A stretch of 64,000 nucleotides of DNA from Paenibacillus sp. OVF10 (GCA_022836915.1 CP094668.1:6758001-6822000); one strand, 5' to 3'; numbered from the stretch's first letter, positions 30,770 to 40,387 are shown. The notes: generated by a model from the sequence alone, not told the origin. Program-made: numbers and translations.

Positions 30770-31827
30770 ACACAGGGTAATACTGATCGTCTCTTCGCCT
30801 CGTCTGGCCCTGCGGTTAAAGGCGGAAACCCCGGCAGTTCGGACAATCGATAGATGTGGTATGCGGGGAGATGAGTATCAACGAACAAACGAAAACCCAG
30901 TGCTTGAGCACGGATGCAGAAATGACGATCTTCACCCCAGAAGGATACATTGGGAATCTGGTCATATGAAACTCCTGCTGCCAGAACATTTTTGCGAATA
31001 AGGGTACATGCCCCCAGCCCTCCAACTTCATAACAACCCGGGATCCGTAGCTGATTTAGAAAAGCAGTCGTTTGCGTGCCCTCGTCCTCCGTCTCGGTTC
31101 CGTCTACTGTTTTGCCACCGCGGCGATATAAAGCATACTCATCTTGCAGCCATACCTGCGGCATTTCCCTGGCATCCGGCTGCCAGCGGGTCCAAAAGAT
31201 ATTGGATACAATGTCTTTGCCACTCGATACAAGTTGCTCCAGCGTCCGCGGATGCAGCACCAAGTCAGAATCAATCAGGAAAACCGCATCGTAGTGATTG
31301 TCGCGTGCATATTGCAATATGCGATTTTTCAAACCGGCTACACGCCAAATCTGCTCATCCTGCCAATAATGTCCTCCCTCATCCTTGCTGTACACCCCTT
31401 TGTTGTCAGGACTACCGCTACCATGTTCATCTGCTTGAATAACCGTCCCTTCATGCTGAAGCACAAATTCACGCAATATATTTGAAGCAGCTTCTTCCAC
31501 GTTATCGTCAACAAACAGATAATCCGTCTTTACTGTTGTTCGTTCCAATGCATGCAGAGAATCCAGAAATTCACGGAGCACCGGAGTTGTCTGGCGAACC
31601 GGGCTGGCGATCAGTATTCTTTCTTGCTCAAACGCTTCATGCTCTTCCGATTGGCGGGTTTCCAGCAATTTATCAGAACGTCTGGACGGTCGATGATTAC
31701 TCTGGCTCTCTTTCTCGCTCTCATGTTGCTTCTCATTCTGATTCTCTTTCTCATGTGAATTCAGCTCTATTAGAGGTTGGGATTCTTCTTGCGATTTGCG
31801 TAACGGGTCTTTCTTCAACCTCCTCAC
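30766..31827 (-). CDS. Glycosyltransferase (GT2/Anp1-like) with charged N-terminal extension
   Basis: The first 75 residues are a highly charged, disordered K/E/S/Q-rich extension (RKSQEESQPLIELNSHEKEN). A GT-A domain follows with ILIASPVRQTTPVL, TDYLFVDDN, the DxD-type motif DAVFLIDSDLVLHPRT, GGLGACTLIRKNVL and NVSFWGEDRHFCIRAQALGF. It ends early as LPCV in a frame that diverges from the next domain. See the following gene for the likely fusion. I place the start at the GTG at 31827 with GGAGAGGGGGA ahead, overlapping the end of the next upstream glycosyltransferase closely. No target gene such as flagellin or an S-layer gene is adjacent. Confidence 0.68.
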   Translation of the reverse strand: MRRLKKDPLRKSQEESQPLIELNSHEKENQNEKQHESEKESQSNHRPSRRSDKLLETRQSEEHEAFEQERILIASPVRQTTPVLREFLDSLHALERTTVKTDYLFVDDNVEEAASNILREFVLQHEGTVIQADEHGSGSPDNKGVYSKDEGGHYWQDEQIWRVAGLKNRILQYARDNHYDAVFLIDSDLVLHPRTLEQLVSSGKDIVSNIFWTRWQPDAREMPQVWLQDEYALYRRGGKTVDGTETEDEGTQTTAFLNQLRIPGCYEVGGLGACTLIRKNVLAAGVSYDQIPNVSFWGEDRHFCIRAQALGFRLFVDTHLPAYHIYRLSELPGFPPLTAGPDEAKRRSVLPCV

Positions 31828-31838
31828 TCCCCCTCTCC

Positions 31839-32555
31839 TTATTCTAACCATGTCAACAGTCGTGGCTCTTGATCCAATATCGATTCGTACTGTTCCTTCC
31901 AACCGTATCTTGCTTCAGGGTCCAGTGCTTGATAGCGTTCATATTTGCGGATGCGGTCTTCTTCCCGCGCCCAACCATAGTGCTTCACCCGGGGAGCATG
32001 ACATCCATAGGACCAATGCTGGATCGTTAACGGAAAACGACCACAATGCTGGGGTGTCTCCTTCCATTCATAGCTCATCCCCGGGTGATAACGAATCAGA
32101 AATGGCCGATAATAGGCATGCGCCTGCCAGAACTCATCTTCCCGGTAATGCGTCTCACTCCACATATCAAACAATCTGAAATAGATCGCATCTTCATTGC
32201 CACTGAGCAGCAGATCCCGTACCACCCCAAAGTCACTGGTTAGAATCTCATCCGCATCCAGATTCAAAATCCACTCCGGATTGGTCGCCACCGTCTCTTC
32301 CCATTGTTGTTTTCTCAGACTTACCTCGTCTGCAAAACGTGAAGCAGCGTTCTCCACTAATACGAGTGGAATACCGTTCAGAAGTTCCCTGCACAGCGCG
32401 ACCGTTCCATCCGTGCTTCCGTCATCAATGATTACCGCCCGATCAATCCAGGGGCGATGTCTCTCCAGTGCCTGCCTGAGATAGCGATTCTCTTCATTAC
32501 GAACGATCATCGACAAGGTAATATGTGGTCTTCCATGTTCTTCATGTCCATCCAA
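31839..32555 (-). CDS. GT2-family glycosyltransferase
   Basis: A GT-A enzyme of about 240 residues. It has ITLSMIVRNEENRYLRQALE, AVIIDDGSTDGTVALC, the metal motif WILNLDADEILTS, and EWKETPQHCGRFPL towards the acceptor side. It is first in a run of three transferase domains on this strand. The start is uncertain. The listed one is a TTG with a poor site. An ATG near 32575 (MGGEDLDGHEEH) would be in frame if one G were added to the GGGGG run there. The glycan target cannot be told. Confidence 0.75.
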   Translation of the reverse strand: MDGHEEHGRPHITLSMIVRNEENRYLRQALERHRPWIDRAVIIDDGSTDGTVALCRELLNGIPLVLVENAASRFADEVSLRKQQWEETVATNPEWILNLDADEILTSDFGVVRDLLLSGNEDAIYFRLFDMWSETHYREDEFWQAHAYYRPFLIRYHPGMSYEWKETPQHCGRFPLTIQHWSYGCHAPRVKHYGWAREEDRIRKYERYQALDPEARYGWKEQYESILDQEPRLLTWLE

Positions 32556-32705
32556 ATCTTCACCCCCATGCTCAAGCTTCTACCTATTAAAATGTCGGAC
32601 ACACGATGCCTAGACGAATCACAATCCTCTATTTCCAATCTATGCAGAGCCGGAATGCGGATATGCAGGCCAAGTAAACCTTTCATGGGGTTAATCTTGA
32701 TGAAC

Positions 32706-32741
32706 GACAAAAAAGCACCCGCCTTCGCGGATGCTTTTAAT
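32706..32741 (-). terminator. Terminator after xylB
   Basis: AAAAGCATCCGCGAAGGCGGGTGCTTTTTTG hairpin on the minus strand. Confidence 0.75.
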
Positions 32742-32775
32742 GTGATCACAAGATTAATGTAGTGAAGTAAATGAA

Positions 32776-34266
32776 TTAACGGTATTCAGCCAAACGATCA
32801 TTGAGACTACGTGTCTGTCCATAGACTTCCTGATACAGTGCAAACAGTCCATCATAGACGGCAACCGTTTCCGGGTTCGGCTCATGGGACTTCGCTGGAC
32901 GAATAAACGCTGTTGCACATTCCTGCAAGGACGGGAACCAGCCACAGCCATAGGCAGCCAGCATTGCTGCACCCATCGCAGGACCCTGTTCGCTCTCCAG
33001 CTTCACAATCGTGGCGTTAAAGACATCAGCCTGCATTTGCAACCAAGCTTCGTTCTTGGCACCGCCACCAATGGAGATGACTTCATTGACTGTTTTGCCT
33101 GCACCACGCAGAATATCAATGGACTCGCGCAGCGAGAAGGTAATGCCCTCCATCACCGCACGTCCAAAGTGCTCCAGCTTGTGTCCTGCATCCATACCGA
33201 TGAAGCTGCCACGGATATTCGCATCCGGATGAGGTGTACGCTCCCCAACGATATACGGTGTGAACAACAATCCGTTGCTGCCCGCCGGAACCTGATCAAT
33301 GCCCTGCAAGAGAACATCAAACGATTTATCCGCTGCAAACGTATCCTTGAACCAGGACAGGCTATATCCTGCGGCAAGCGTTACCCCCATAATATAGAAG
33401 GCATCTTTCTCTCCGTGGTTAAAAGTGTACTTTGCCTTCGAAGTCGAGATCTTTACGCTCTTCGTAGGAAAGCACAACCCCGGACGTTCCGATGCTGCAC
33501 ATCGTCTGTCCTTCACTCAGAATACCTGCGCCAATGGCACCACAAGCATTATCCGCACCCCCTGCGTATACTTTCGTCGCAGCTGCCAGACCCGTTTGAT
33601 CTGCAATCTCAGGCAGCAACGTGCCCACTTCCTCAAACGATTCCACAAGACGTGGACAAAGGGAGATTGGTAGCTCGAATGCTTCTGCAATCTCGTTGCT
33701 CCACTGTTTGCCTGCAACGTCTAGCAACAAAGTTCCCGCTGCATCCGAATAATCCATAGCGTAATCCCCGGTCAGGCGATAACGCACATAGTCTTTGGCA
33801 ACAAGAATAAGGATGCTTGCTGTAACAATTCAGGCTCGTTCTCCTGAACCCACAGAATTTTCGGCAAGGTGAATCCTTCCAGTGCACGGTTCCGGGCAAT
33901 ACTTAACAGCTTGCCATCCAGCACTTTTTCGATCCGGCGGCACTGAGCCGTTGTGCGTGTATCGTTCCACAGGATTGCGTTACGCAGCGGTTTACCTTCA
34001 GCATCCACCAAAACCAGTCCGTGCATCTGACCGGAGAAGCTCAATCCCTCGATTTCCGAAGGCTGCACGCCAGACACTTCGAGCAATTTACGCAAGGAAA
34101 CAATGGTTTGCTCTACCCAATCTTCGGGATTTTGTTCACTGTATCCAGCCTTGGGCTGGTACAACGGATATGCCTCGGATGCTTCAAATGCCACTTTTCC
34201 TTCACGATTGACCAACACGGTTTTGACCGCGCTGGTTCCAAGATCGACACCAATTACGTAACTCAT
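32776..34266 (-). CDS. xylB: Xylulokinase (two frameshifts)
   Basis: Phosphorylates D-xylulose to xylulose-5-phosphate, the second step of xylose use. FGGY-family kinase with N-terminal GVDLGTSAVKTVLV, GLSFSGQMHGLVLVD, ILWNDTRTTAQ and C-terminal ATP-site GGGAKNEAWLQMQADV. The sequence runs through three frames. A missing G near 33793 gives LLPKDYVRYRLTGDYAMDYS, and the AAAA run at 33421-33424 needs two more bases or one fewer to give GKVHFFNHGEKDAFY. The repaired length is about 497 residues, normal for the family. A terminator and a duplicated non-coding element separate it from xylA. Confidence 0.9.
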
Positions 34267-34297
34267 AGGTTAACTCCTCTCGTTTGTAACAGGATTG

Positions 34298-34491
34298 TAT
34301 AAATGAAACCTTGATGCTCATGTGGTCACTTCGTGATCAGAAAACCCTCGAATCGCCGTTACCCCCAGATTTCCTTTATACCCTTTGGCAAGGGTGAAAT
34401 CCGGTGATAAATGCGAACGCTTCGCTTCCTCGGGTCCTTTCTGCTCACTTCGTTCTGCATGCACCATCTTAGACAAACATTTATATCAAAA
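34298..34491 (-). repeat. Structured intergenic element, copy A
   Basis: First of two related blocks between xylA and xylB. It shares with copy B the ends TATAAATGAAACCTTGATGC and CATCTTAGACAAACATTTAT (plus strand) and several interior blocks. On the minus strand CCGGATTTC pairs with GAAATCTGG around a CCCTTTGCCAAAGGG hairpin. It is non-coding, with function unknown. Confidence 0.65.
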
Positions 34492-34555
34492 CAGTAAAAA
34501 CATACTCGTTTTTATAACAGAAAGATTGATCCAATGACCTTAATTCGTCATTGGT

Positions 34556-34787
34556 TATAAATGAAACCTTGATGCTCATGTGGTCACTCCGTGATCAGAA
34601 AACCTTCAGATCGCCGTTACCCCCGGATTTTTCTCATTCCCTTTCCAAGGGTAAAATCCGGGGATAAGCCTATGCTTCCGAAGCCAGCTTTCTTTCAGAA
34701 AGCTCTTAGCGAACGCTTTGCTTCCTTGGGTCCTTTCTGCTCACTTCGTTCTGCATGTACCATCTTAGACAAACATTTATATCAAAA
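34556..34787 (-). repeat. Structured intergenic element, copy B
   Basis: Second copy of the element in the xylA-xylB gap, longer by an insertion of about 35 bases (a short AGCTTTCTGAAAGAAAGCT inverted repeat). Its central stem is CCCCGGATTTT / AAAATCCGGGG, differing from copy A on both sides while still pairing, which suggests the RNA structure matters. The end block includes GCAGAACGAAGTGAGCAG. Confidence 0.65.
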
Positions 34788-34814
34788 ATTTAAAAAACGC
34801 GTTATTTGTTTAAT

Positions 34815-34858
34815 CAAAAAACCGCCCCCGTCTTCCCAAGGGAAAGTCGGGGACGGTC
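34815..34858 (-). terminator. Terminator between xylA and xylB
   Basis: ACCGTCCCCGACTTTCCC-TTGGGAAGACGGGGGCGGT followed by TTTTTTG on the minus strand. Strong, so xylB is expressed less than xylA or from its own promoter. Confidence 0.85.
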
Positions 34859-34993
34859 CGAATGTCATGCTTGTTCAGGCGTTCCATGGTACAAGCTAAT
34901 CTTGTGCATAGGCTAGTTTGGACACTAATGTCCAACACATATGAGTTGAGTAACCATCGGTGGTCGACATGCACCCACCCTGCCTATCCGATA

Positions 34994-36310
34994 TTAGTCA
35001 GCCAGGATGTACTGGTTGAGTTGCGCTCTCAGCAATTCCTGACGTCCGGATTGGTTTTTGCGTGGGCTTTCGTTGTTGAGTGCATACTCAGCAAGGGAAG
35101 CAAGTGTTGCTTTACCTGCAACCACATCTGCACCGATACCTTCGCTGAAGCTGCTGTAACGTTTTTCGATGAAGTCATCGAATACGCGATCTTCGATCAG
35201 TTTTGCTGCTACTTTCAGACCTTTTGCATACGTGTCCATACCTGCGATGTGTGCCAGGAACAGATCGTCTGCTTCGAAGGAACCACGACGTACTTTTGCG
35301 TCAAAGTTCACACCACCGCGGCCGATACCGCCGTTTTTCAATACTTCATACATTGTCAACGTAGCATCGTACATGTCAACCGGGAACTCATCTGTATCCC
35401 AACCGATCAGCATATCGCCTTGGTTCGCATCGAGGGAACCGAGCATACCGTTTGTACGAGCAACGCGGATTTCGTGATCAAATGTGTGACCAGCCAGTGT
35501 AGCATGGTTCGCTTCCAGGTTGAGTTTGAAGTGTTTGTCCAAACCGTATTTTTGCAAGAAAGCAATGGAAGTTGCTGCATCATAATCATATTGGTGTTTC
35601 GTTGGCTCTTTTGGTTTAGGCTCGATCAGGAATTGTGCGTCAAAGCCAATTTCCTTCGCGTAGTCTACAGCCATGTGGAACATACGAGCAATGTTGTCTT
35701 GCTCCAGTTGCATGTCTGTGTTCAGCAATGTGTCGTAACCTTCACGACCGCCCCAGAATACATAGTTTTCAGCGCCCAGGCGTTTACCAACTTCCAGACC
35801 TTTTTTGATCTGTGCTGCAGCGTGAGCATACACGTCTGCGTTGCAAGTGGAAGCTGCACCAAACATGAAGCGTGGGTTCGAGAACATGTTCGCCGTGTTC
35901 CAGAGCAGTTTTTTGCCGCTGGATTTCATATGATCTTCAATCAGATCAACGATTGTATCAATGTTGCTGTAGAACTCGCGCAGGTTGTTGCCTTCTGGTG
36001 CGATGTCCACATCGTGGAAACAGAAGAACGGGAGATTCATTTTTTCCAAAAATTCAAATGCCGCTTCCACGCGTACTTTCGCGAGGTCCAGACCTGAGTA
36101 TTTATCCCACGAACGAACAGCTGTCTCCGCACCAAATGGGTCACTGCCGCCTGCAGTTAATGTATGCCAGTAAGCCATGCCAAAACGGAAATGTTCTTCC
36201 ATCGATTTGCCGGCTACCACTTCTTCCGGATTATAATGTTTAAAAGCAAAAGGATTCTTGGAATCTTTACCTTCAAATGCAATTTTATTAACGGATTCAA
36301 AATAGGCCAT
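34994..36310 (-). CDS. xylA: Xylose isomerase
   Basis: Interconverts D-xylose and D-xylulose with two divalent metals in a TIM barrel. It is intact at 438 residues, the family length. Catalytic and metal residues are visible: the His/Asp pair in [27 protein letters not shown], the metal glutamate and histidine in [16 protein letters not shown], and [20 protein letters not shown]. The start is the ATG at 36310 with GAGGAGG ahead. Transcribed divergently from the ROK regulator. A xyl operator and a cre site lie in the leader, so xylose induction and glucose repression are expected. Confidence 0.97.
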   Translation of the reverse strand: MAYFESVNKIAFEGKDSKNPFAFKHYNPEEVVAGKSMEEHFRFGMAYWHTLTAGGSDPFGAETAVRSWDKYSGLDLAKVRVEAAFEFLEKMNLPFFCFHDVDIAPEGNNLREFYSNIDTIVDLIEDHMKSSGKKLLWNTANMFSNPRFMFGAASTCNADVYAHAAAQIKKGLEVGKRLGAENYVFWGGREGYDTLLNTDMQLEQDNIARMFHMAVDYAKEIGFDAQFLIEPKPKEPTKHQYDYDAATSIAFLQKYGLDKHFKLNLEANHATLAGHTFDHEIRVARTNGMLGSLDANQGDMLIGWDTDEFPVDMYDATLTMYEVLKNGGIGRGGVNFDAKVRRGSFEADDLFLAHIAGMDTYAKGLKVAAKLIEDRVFDDFIEKRYSSFSEGIGADVVAGKATLASLAEYALNNESPRKNQSGRQELLRAQLNQYILAD

Positions 36311-36337
36311 GTGTAAAATGCCTCCTCAATAGTTTTA

Positions 36338-36351
36338 AGAAATCGTTTACA
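36338..36351 (-). promoter_or_regulatory. cre-like site (CcpA) in xylA leader
   Basis: Minus strand TGTAAACGATTTCT matches the cre consensus TGNAANCGNWNNCA except the last base. It lies between the xyl operator and xylA, the usual place for catabolite repression of xylose genes in Bacillales. Confidence 0.6.
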
Positions 36352-36372
36352 CCGTTATCCTATCACATCGAA

Positions 36373-36403
36373 TTTACTTTGTCTATTGGTTAAACAAAGT
36401 AAA
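36373..36403. promoter_or_regulatory. XylR operator
   Basis: Perfect inverted repeat TTTACTTTGT / ACAAAGTAAA separated by 11 bases, in the xylA-xylR divergent region. Arms resemble the AGTTTGTTT-type operator of Bacillus XylR in position and symmetry. Confidence 0.75.
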
Positions 36404-36508
36404 ATAAAATTGTTTTTTACATGTTTGTTTACGCTATAATAGTCGAATAACTTGTTTCGGATGTGGGTCAGAACCCTTTTATCAGAAGAATAGGAGTGCC
36501 TTAACCAT

Positions 36509-37674
36509 ATGAAAATTACCGGAGACCAGATGCTGGTCAAAAAAATAAACAAGTCGATCGTTCTCGATACGATCCGGCGCCATGCCCTCTTTCTCGCGCA
36601 CGAGTGTCCGAGGTTACGGGGCTGAACAAAGCAACGGTATCCAACCTGGTTGCTGATCTGATCAGTGATGACCTGGTGCAGGAGATCGGCCCTGGGGAAT
36701 CCAGCGGCGGACGTAAACCACTTATGCTGCTGTTTCGAGGGACATCCGGCTATGCAGTCGGTCTGGAACTCAGTGTGACCCATTTGAAAGGCGTGCTTAC
36801 TGATCTGGAAGGACACATCATTACAGAGTACGCAGTGGCCTTGGAACATCATGACGTGTCCTCTGTGCTGGAGCAATTGAAATTGGCAGCAAAACAGCTC
36901 ATTGAAGCAGCTCCTGCTTCCCCTCACGGTGTCATTGGCATCGGTATCGGAGTGCCCGGCATGGTGGATGAGGCAGGAACGGTCCTGTTTGCACCCAACC
37001 TAGGGTGGGAGAAGGTAGCTCTGCGCTCCATGCTTGAAGAAGAATTTGAACTGCCTGTAACGATCGATAATGAAGCCAATGCTGGCGCTCATGGAGAGTT
37101 GAATTTTGGCGCAGGTATCGGTGTCCGCCACATGATCTACATCAGTGCAGGCATGGGGATTGGTTCAGGCATCATGGTAGATGGTGAATTATACAAAGGC
37201 GCGTGGGGCTACGCAGGAGAAACAGGCCATATGTCCATTGAAGCGGAAGGTCTGCCCTGCTCCTGTGGTAATCGTGGTTGCTGGGAGTTATACGCATCGG
37301 AAAAAGCCTACGAGCACCCGGACCATCAGCTAAAATTACCTGCTCATACCACACGCGAGCTTATTTATCATGCGGAGCAAGGCCACGAGACTGTTCAGGA
37401 ATTATACAACACGATTGGACGCAAACTGGGGATTGGCATAACCAACATCGTTAACAGTTTCAATCCGGAACGTATTATCATTGGCGGTCCGCTCTCTGAA
37501 GCAGGTCCTTGGATTGAAACAGCGTTAAAACAAGTTGTCGAGGAACGTACATTACCTTATCATCGCCGCAGTTTGCAGATTGAATGGGCAGCTCTGGGCA
37601 GCCGTTCCACCCGCGTTGGTGCCGCTTACTCTGCGATATCCCAGTTTTTAGGTAAAATTAGGGTATCTGTCTAA
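36509..37674 (+). CDS. xylR: Xylose repressor, ROK family (frameshifted near N-terminus)
   Basis: DNA-binding ROK repressor of the xylose genes. The N-terminal winged helix reads SIVLDTIRRHAPLSRARVSE and VTGLNKATVSNLVADL after one C is added to the CCC at 36585-36587. As written, the ATG frame at 36509 stops early. The ROK domain includes IGIGIGVPGMVDEAG, DNEANAGAHGE and the zinc motif with LPCSCGNRGCWELYAS. The repaired length is about 389 residues, as in known XylR. It is divergent from xylA with the operator between. Xylose is the expected inducer from context. Confidence 0.92.
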
Positions 37675-37820
37675 TAACAGATGAAAATTGACATCATTTC
37701 GCCCCATTTCCTCCCTTTTTGTTAAAGAAATCCAGATGTATAATGGGGTTATGTGATTTTTGTCATGGCTGTGTGAATCAAGCTGTGTTAATTCCGATAA
37801 CGAAACGGAGTGAAAAAAGC

Positions 37821-38018
37821 GTGACCTACGTGGATACTTCAGATATCTCGGCGCAAATGTTTGTCACCGTCCTCCTGTTCCTGATTGTGCTTGCGCCCCT
37901 GTTCAGCCTTGGCATACTCCGATTGTTCCAGAGCAAAAAGAAGGCTGGTTTCATGTACATGCTGTCAGGATTGCTGGTGTATGTTGTATTTCAGACTTTC
38001 ATGAGTATTTTTTTCTAG
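37821..38018 (+). CDS. Small two-helix membrane protein
   Basis: A 65-residue protein from a GTG start. It has a short polar N-terminus (TYVDTSDISA), helix 1 (MFVTVLLFLIVLAPLFSLGI), a basic loop (RLFQSKKKAG), helix 2 (FMYMLSGLLVYVVFQTFMS). Longer in-frame starts exist upstream, but the sequence there is not protein-like and the GGAG site fits the GTG at 37821. No known family recognised. A terminator follows. Confidence 0.55.
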   Translation: MTYVDTSDISAQMFVTVLLFLIVLAPLFSLGILRLFQSKKKAGFMYMLSGLLVYVVFQTFMSIFF

Positions 38019-38038
38019 ATCATATTCTGCGTTTGCAC

Positions 38039-38070
38039 AAAAAACCGTACCCTTCCGGGTACGGTTCTTT
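38039..38070. terminator. Bidirectional terminator
   Basis: AAAACCGTACCCTTCCGGGTACGGTTCTTT between convergent genes. Confidence 0.85.
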
Positions 38071-38157
38071 CTATATCCTAACGGCTCGCGAAAACCGGAA
38101 TTGCATATGAATCGAAAATTTCTTTCAACACATGATGATTCAGATAATCAGCCTGAT

Positions 38158-38388
38158 TTAAGCGTCCAATGCTTTGGCAAATTGAGTTTTGTTCATACCC
38201 AGAATGCGGTGTTCACCAATTACAGTCAATGGCACGGCACGTACACCCATGTCCCATACTTGTTGTGCAAATTCATCGCTTGTTTCGATGTTGCGCTCTT
38301 CATAAGAGATACCTTTGTCAGCCAGGAACGTTTTTACGGATTTGCAGTTCGGGCAGTTTGTTGATGTATAAACAATTACGTTTTCCAT
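38158..38388 (-). CDS. Glutaredoxin-like thiol protein (NrdH/YruB type)
   Basis: A 76-residue thioredoxin-fold protein with the redox motif CPNC at residues 12-15, the cis-proline segment VRAVPLTVIG and the end LGMNKTQFAKAL. Such proteins pass electrons from thioredoxin reductase or glutathione-type thiols to ribonucleotide reductase or other targets. It is preceded by AGGTGA. It lies 62 bases downstream of trxB on the same strand, so TrxB may reduce it, as with NrdH proteins. The partner assignment is inference from context. Confidence 0.85.
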   Translation of the reverse strand: MENVIVYTSTNCPNCKSVKTFLADKGISYEERNIETSDEFAQQVWDMGVRAVPLTVIGEHRILGMNKTQFAKALDA

Positions 38389-38450
38389 GTTTAATTCACC
38401 TCATATGGTTTTATATTAATCTATAGTTTGGTTGGAATCAGCTCATTCTA

Positions 38451-39392
38451 TTACAGAACAACTGCGCTGTGCTCCAAGCTCTCAATGTATTTCTCTGTGT
38501 CCATGGCAGCCATACATCCGCTACCTGCAGCTGTAATCGCTTGTTTGTAACGTGTATCCTGAACGTCACCACATGCAAATACGCCTGGGATGTTTGTCTC
38601 GGATGTACCTGGTGTAGTCAGGATATATCCATGTTCGTCCGTAGTGATCTGTCCGCCAAGGAAACCAGTGTTTGGTGTGTGACCGATCGCTACGAATACT
38701 CCGCTTGCCGGAATCACTTCTTCTTCACCTGTTTCGTTGTTCAACACTTTCAGTCCGGTTACACCGTTGTCGCCAGCAAGTACTTCGAGTGGTGTACGGT
38801 TCAAAGCCATTTCTACTTTTTCGTTGCTACGTGCACGATCCTGCATGATTTTGGAGCCACGCAGTTCTTCACGACGGTGTACCAGCGTTACTTTTGAACC
38901 GAAACGGGACAGGAAGCTTGCTTCCTCAAGAGCAGAGTCGCCACCGCCGATGACGATGATTTCTTTGTTACGGAAGAAGAATCCATCACATGTTGCACAT
39001 GTGCTGACACCGCGCCCCACGTTCGTTTCTTCGCCAGGAATACCGAGATATTTAGCAGATGCGCCTGTAGACAGGATCAATGTTTCGGATACGAGTTCAC
39101 CCATACCTTCAACTTGAATCTTGAATGGACGTTCACTCATGTCGATGTTGTTCACCCAGCCTGTGCGGAATTCAGCACCGAAGCGCTCGGCTTGTTTACG
39201 CATGTTATCCATCAGTTCAGGACCCATAATACCATCAGGGAAACCTGGGAAGTTCTCCACTTCAGTCGTTGTTGTCAGTTGGCCACCAGGTTGTGGTCCT
39301 TCAATAACGAGTGGGTTCAAGTTGGCACGTGCCAGATAGATTGCTGCTGTCAGCCCTGCAGGGCCTGTTCCAATAATAATTGATTTATACAT
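38451..39392 (-). CDS. trxB: Thioredoxin reductase
   Basis: NADPH-dependent FAD enzyme of 313 residues, intact. The FAD-binding motif IIIGTGPAGLTAAIYLARAN is at the N-terminus. The redox-active motif CATCDGFFF is near residue 134, the NADPH motif GGGDSALEEASFLSRF around residue 152, and the second FAD motif GVFACGDVQDTRYKQA near the end. It keeps the cytoplasm reducing. GGGGAGG precedes the ATG. A PerR-like box lies about 150 bases upstream in the region shared with the divergent ZIP transporter. Confidence 0.95.
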   Translation of the reverse strand: MYKSIIIGTGPAGLTAAIYLARANLNPLVIEGPQPGGQLTTTTEVENFPGFPDGIMGPELMDNMRKQAERFGAEFRTGWVNNIDMSERPFKIQVEGMGELVSETLILSTGASAKYLGIPGEETNVGRGVSTCATCDGFFFRNKEIIVIGGGDSALEEASFLSRFGSKVTLVHRREELRGSKIMQDRARSNEKVEMALNRTPLEVLAGDNGVTGLKVLNNETGEEEVIPASGVFVAIGHTPNTGFLGGQITTDEHGYILTTPGTSETNIPGVFACGDVQDTRYKQAITAAGSGCMAAMDTEKYIESLEHSAVVL

Positions 39393-39543
39393 GTATAGTT
39401 CCTCCCCGGGTTCTGCAAAAAGGTTAGACCCTCCGGCATCAAAAGCTTAGGCTTTTGCATACACTAGAACGAAAAGCCTACATCATGTCCACAAGACCTG
39501 CCTGTGAAATGACAATGGCCCTATGCAGAAACGGAATTCTAAT

Positions 39544-39558
39544 TTATAATCATTCTAA
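39544..39558. promoter_or_regulatory. PerR/Fur-family box between trxB and ZIP transporter
   Basis: TTATAATCATTCTAA differs by one base from the PerR 7-1-7 consensus TTATAATNATTATAA. It could control trxB, the transporter or both. Confidence 0.5.
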
Positions 39559-39647
39559 TCTGTTGTTCATTATGATCTCTTTTATGTACGGTGTCAATGC
39601 TCGGCAGCGATTATGAAGAAGTCTTCATCAGGAGGGAAAATGGAAGC

Positions 39648-40379
39648 ATGAACGATGCACTCATTGGCAGTTTTATATCAGCCATGTCTACCGGCCTAGG
39701 GGCCGTACCAATTCTATTTATGCGCAAAATATCGCACCGTCTACGTGATATCTTGCTGGCATACGCCGCAGGTATTATGACCTCAGCCTCGGTTTATAAT
39801 CTTATTCCGGAAGCGCTTGGCCAATCAAATCTCTTTGTACTTGCATTTGGTATTATGCTTGGTAGCCTGGTTCTACTGGTGCTGGAGATGAAGATTCCAC
39901 ACGTCGATCTGGAGAATCCCGAGAAAATGCCTTTTAAAATTGAAACCAAAGCCTTCATGATTATTGCAGCCATCACCATGCATAACCTTCCGGAAGGGTT
40001 ATCCGTTGGCGTCAGCTATGCAAGCTCGGATGAGAACCTGGGCAATCTCATTGCCTTCTCCATCGGATTGCAGAATGCACCGGAAGGATTCTTGGTGGCC
40101 CTCTTTCTTGTGAACCAGAACATTGGCCGCTTCAAAGCACTGGGTATTGCCACCCTGACCGGAGCGGTAGAGATTATTACAGCTATGATTGGCTACACCT
40201 TGAGCAGTCTTGTAGCTGGTCTTGTGCCTTATGGTCTGGCCTTTGCAGCCGGTGCGATGATGTTCATTGTTTATAAGGAACTTATTCCCGAGAGTCACGG
40301 CGATGGCAATGCACGTGTGGCGACGATGTCCTTTTTGCTCGGGCTCATCACGATGATTGGTCTAACCGAACTGTTTTGA
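39648..40379 (+). CDS. ZIP-family divalent metal transporter
   Basis: Membrane metal-ion transporter of 243 residues with eight predicted helices. Metal ligands are in helix 4 (ITMHNLPEGLSVGVSY) and helix 5 (GLQNAPEGFLVALF). A short cytoplasmic loop (MKIPHVDLENPEKMPFKIET) replaces the long His-rich loop of some members. I start at the ATG at 39648 because AGGAGGG lies 11 bases ahead. The frame is open 19 codons further up but without a site. ZIP proteins import Zn, Fe or Mn. A nearby PerR/Fur-like box hints at iron or manganese. Confidence 0.88.
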   Translation: MNDALIGSFISAMSTGLGAVPILFMRKISHRLRDILLAYAAGIMTSASVYNLIPEALGQSNLFVLAFGIMLGSLVLLVLEMKIPHVDLENPEKMPFKIETKAFMIIAAITMHNLPEGLSVGVSYASSDENLGNLIAFSIGLQNAPEGFLVALFLVNQNIGRFKALGIATLTGAVEIITAMIGYTLSSLVAGLVPYGLAFAAGAMMFIVYKELIPESHGDGNARVATMSFLLGLITMIGLTELF

Positions 40380-40387
40380 TTGAAGAC

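Noticed and set aside
34862-36097. Long cysteine- and phenylalanine-rich open frame opposite xylA
   Set aside because: It lies wholly antisense to intact xylA, has no binding site and has composition typical of a codon-bias shadow.
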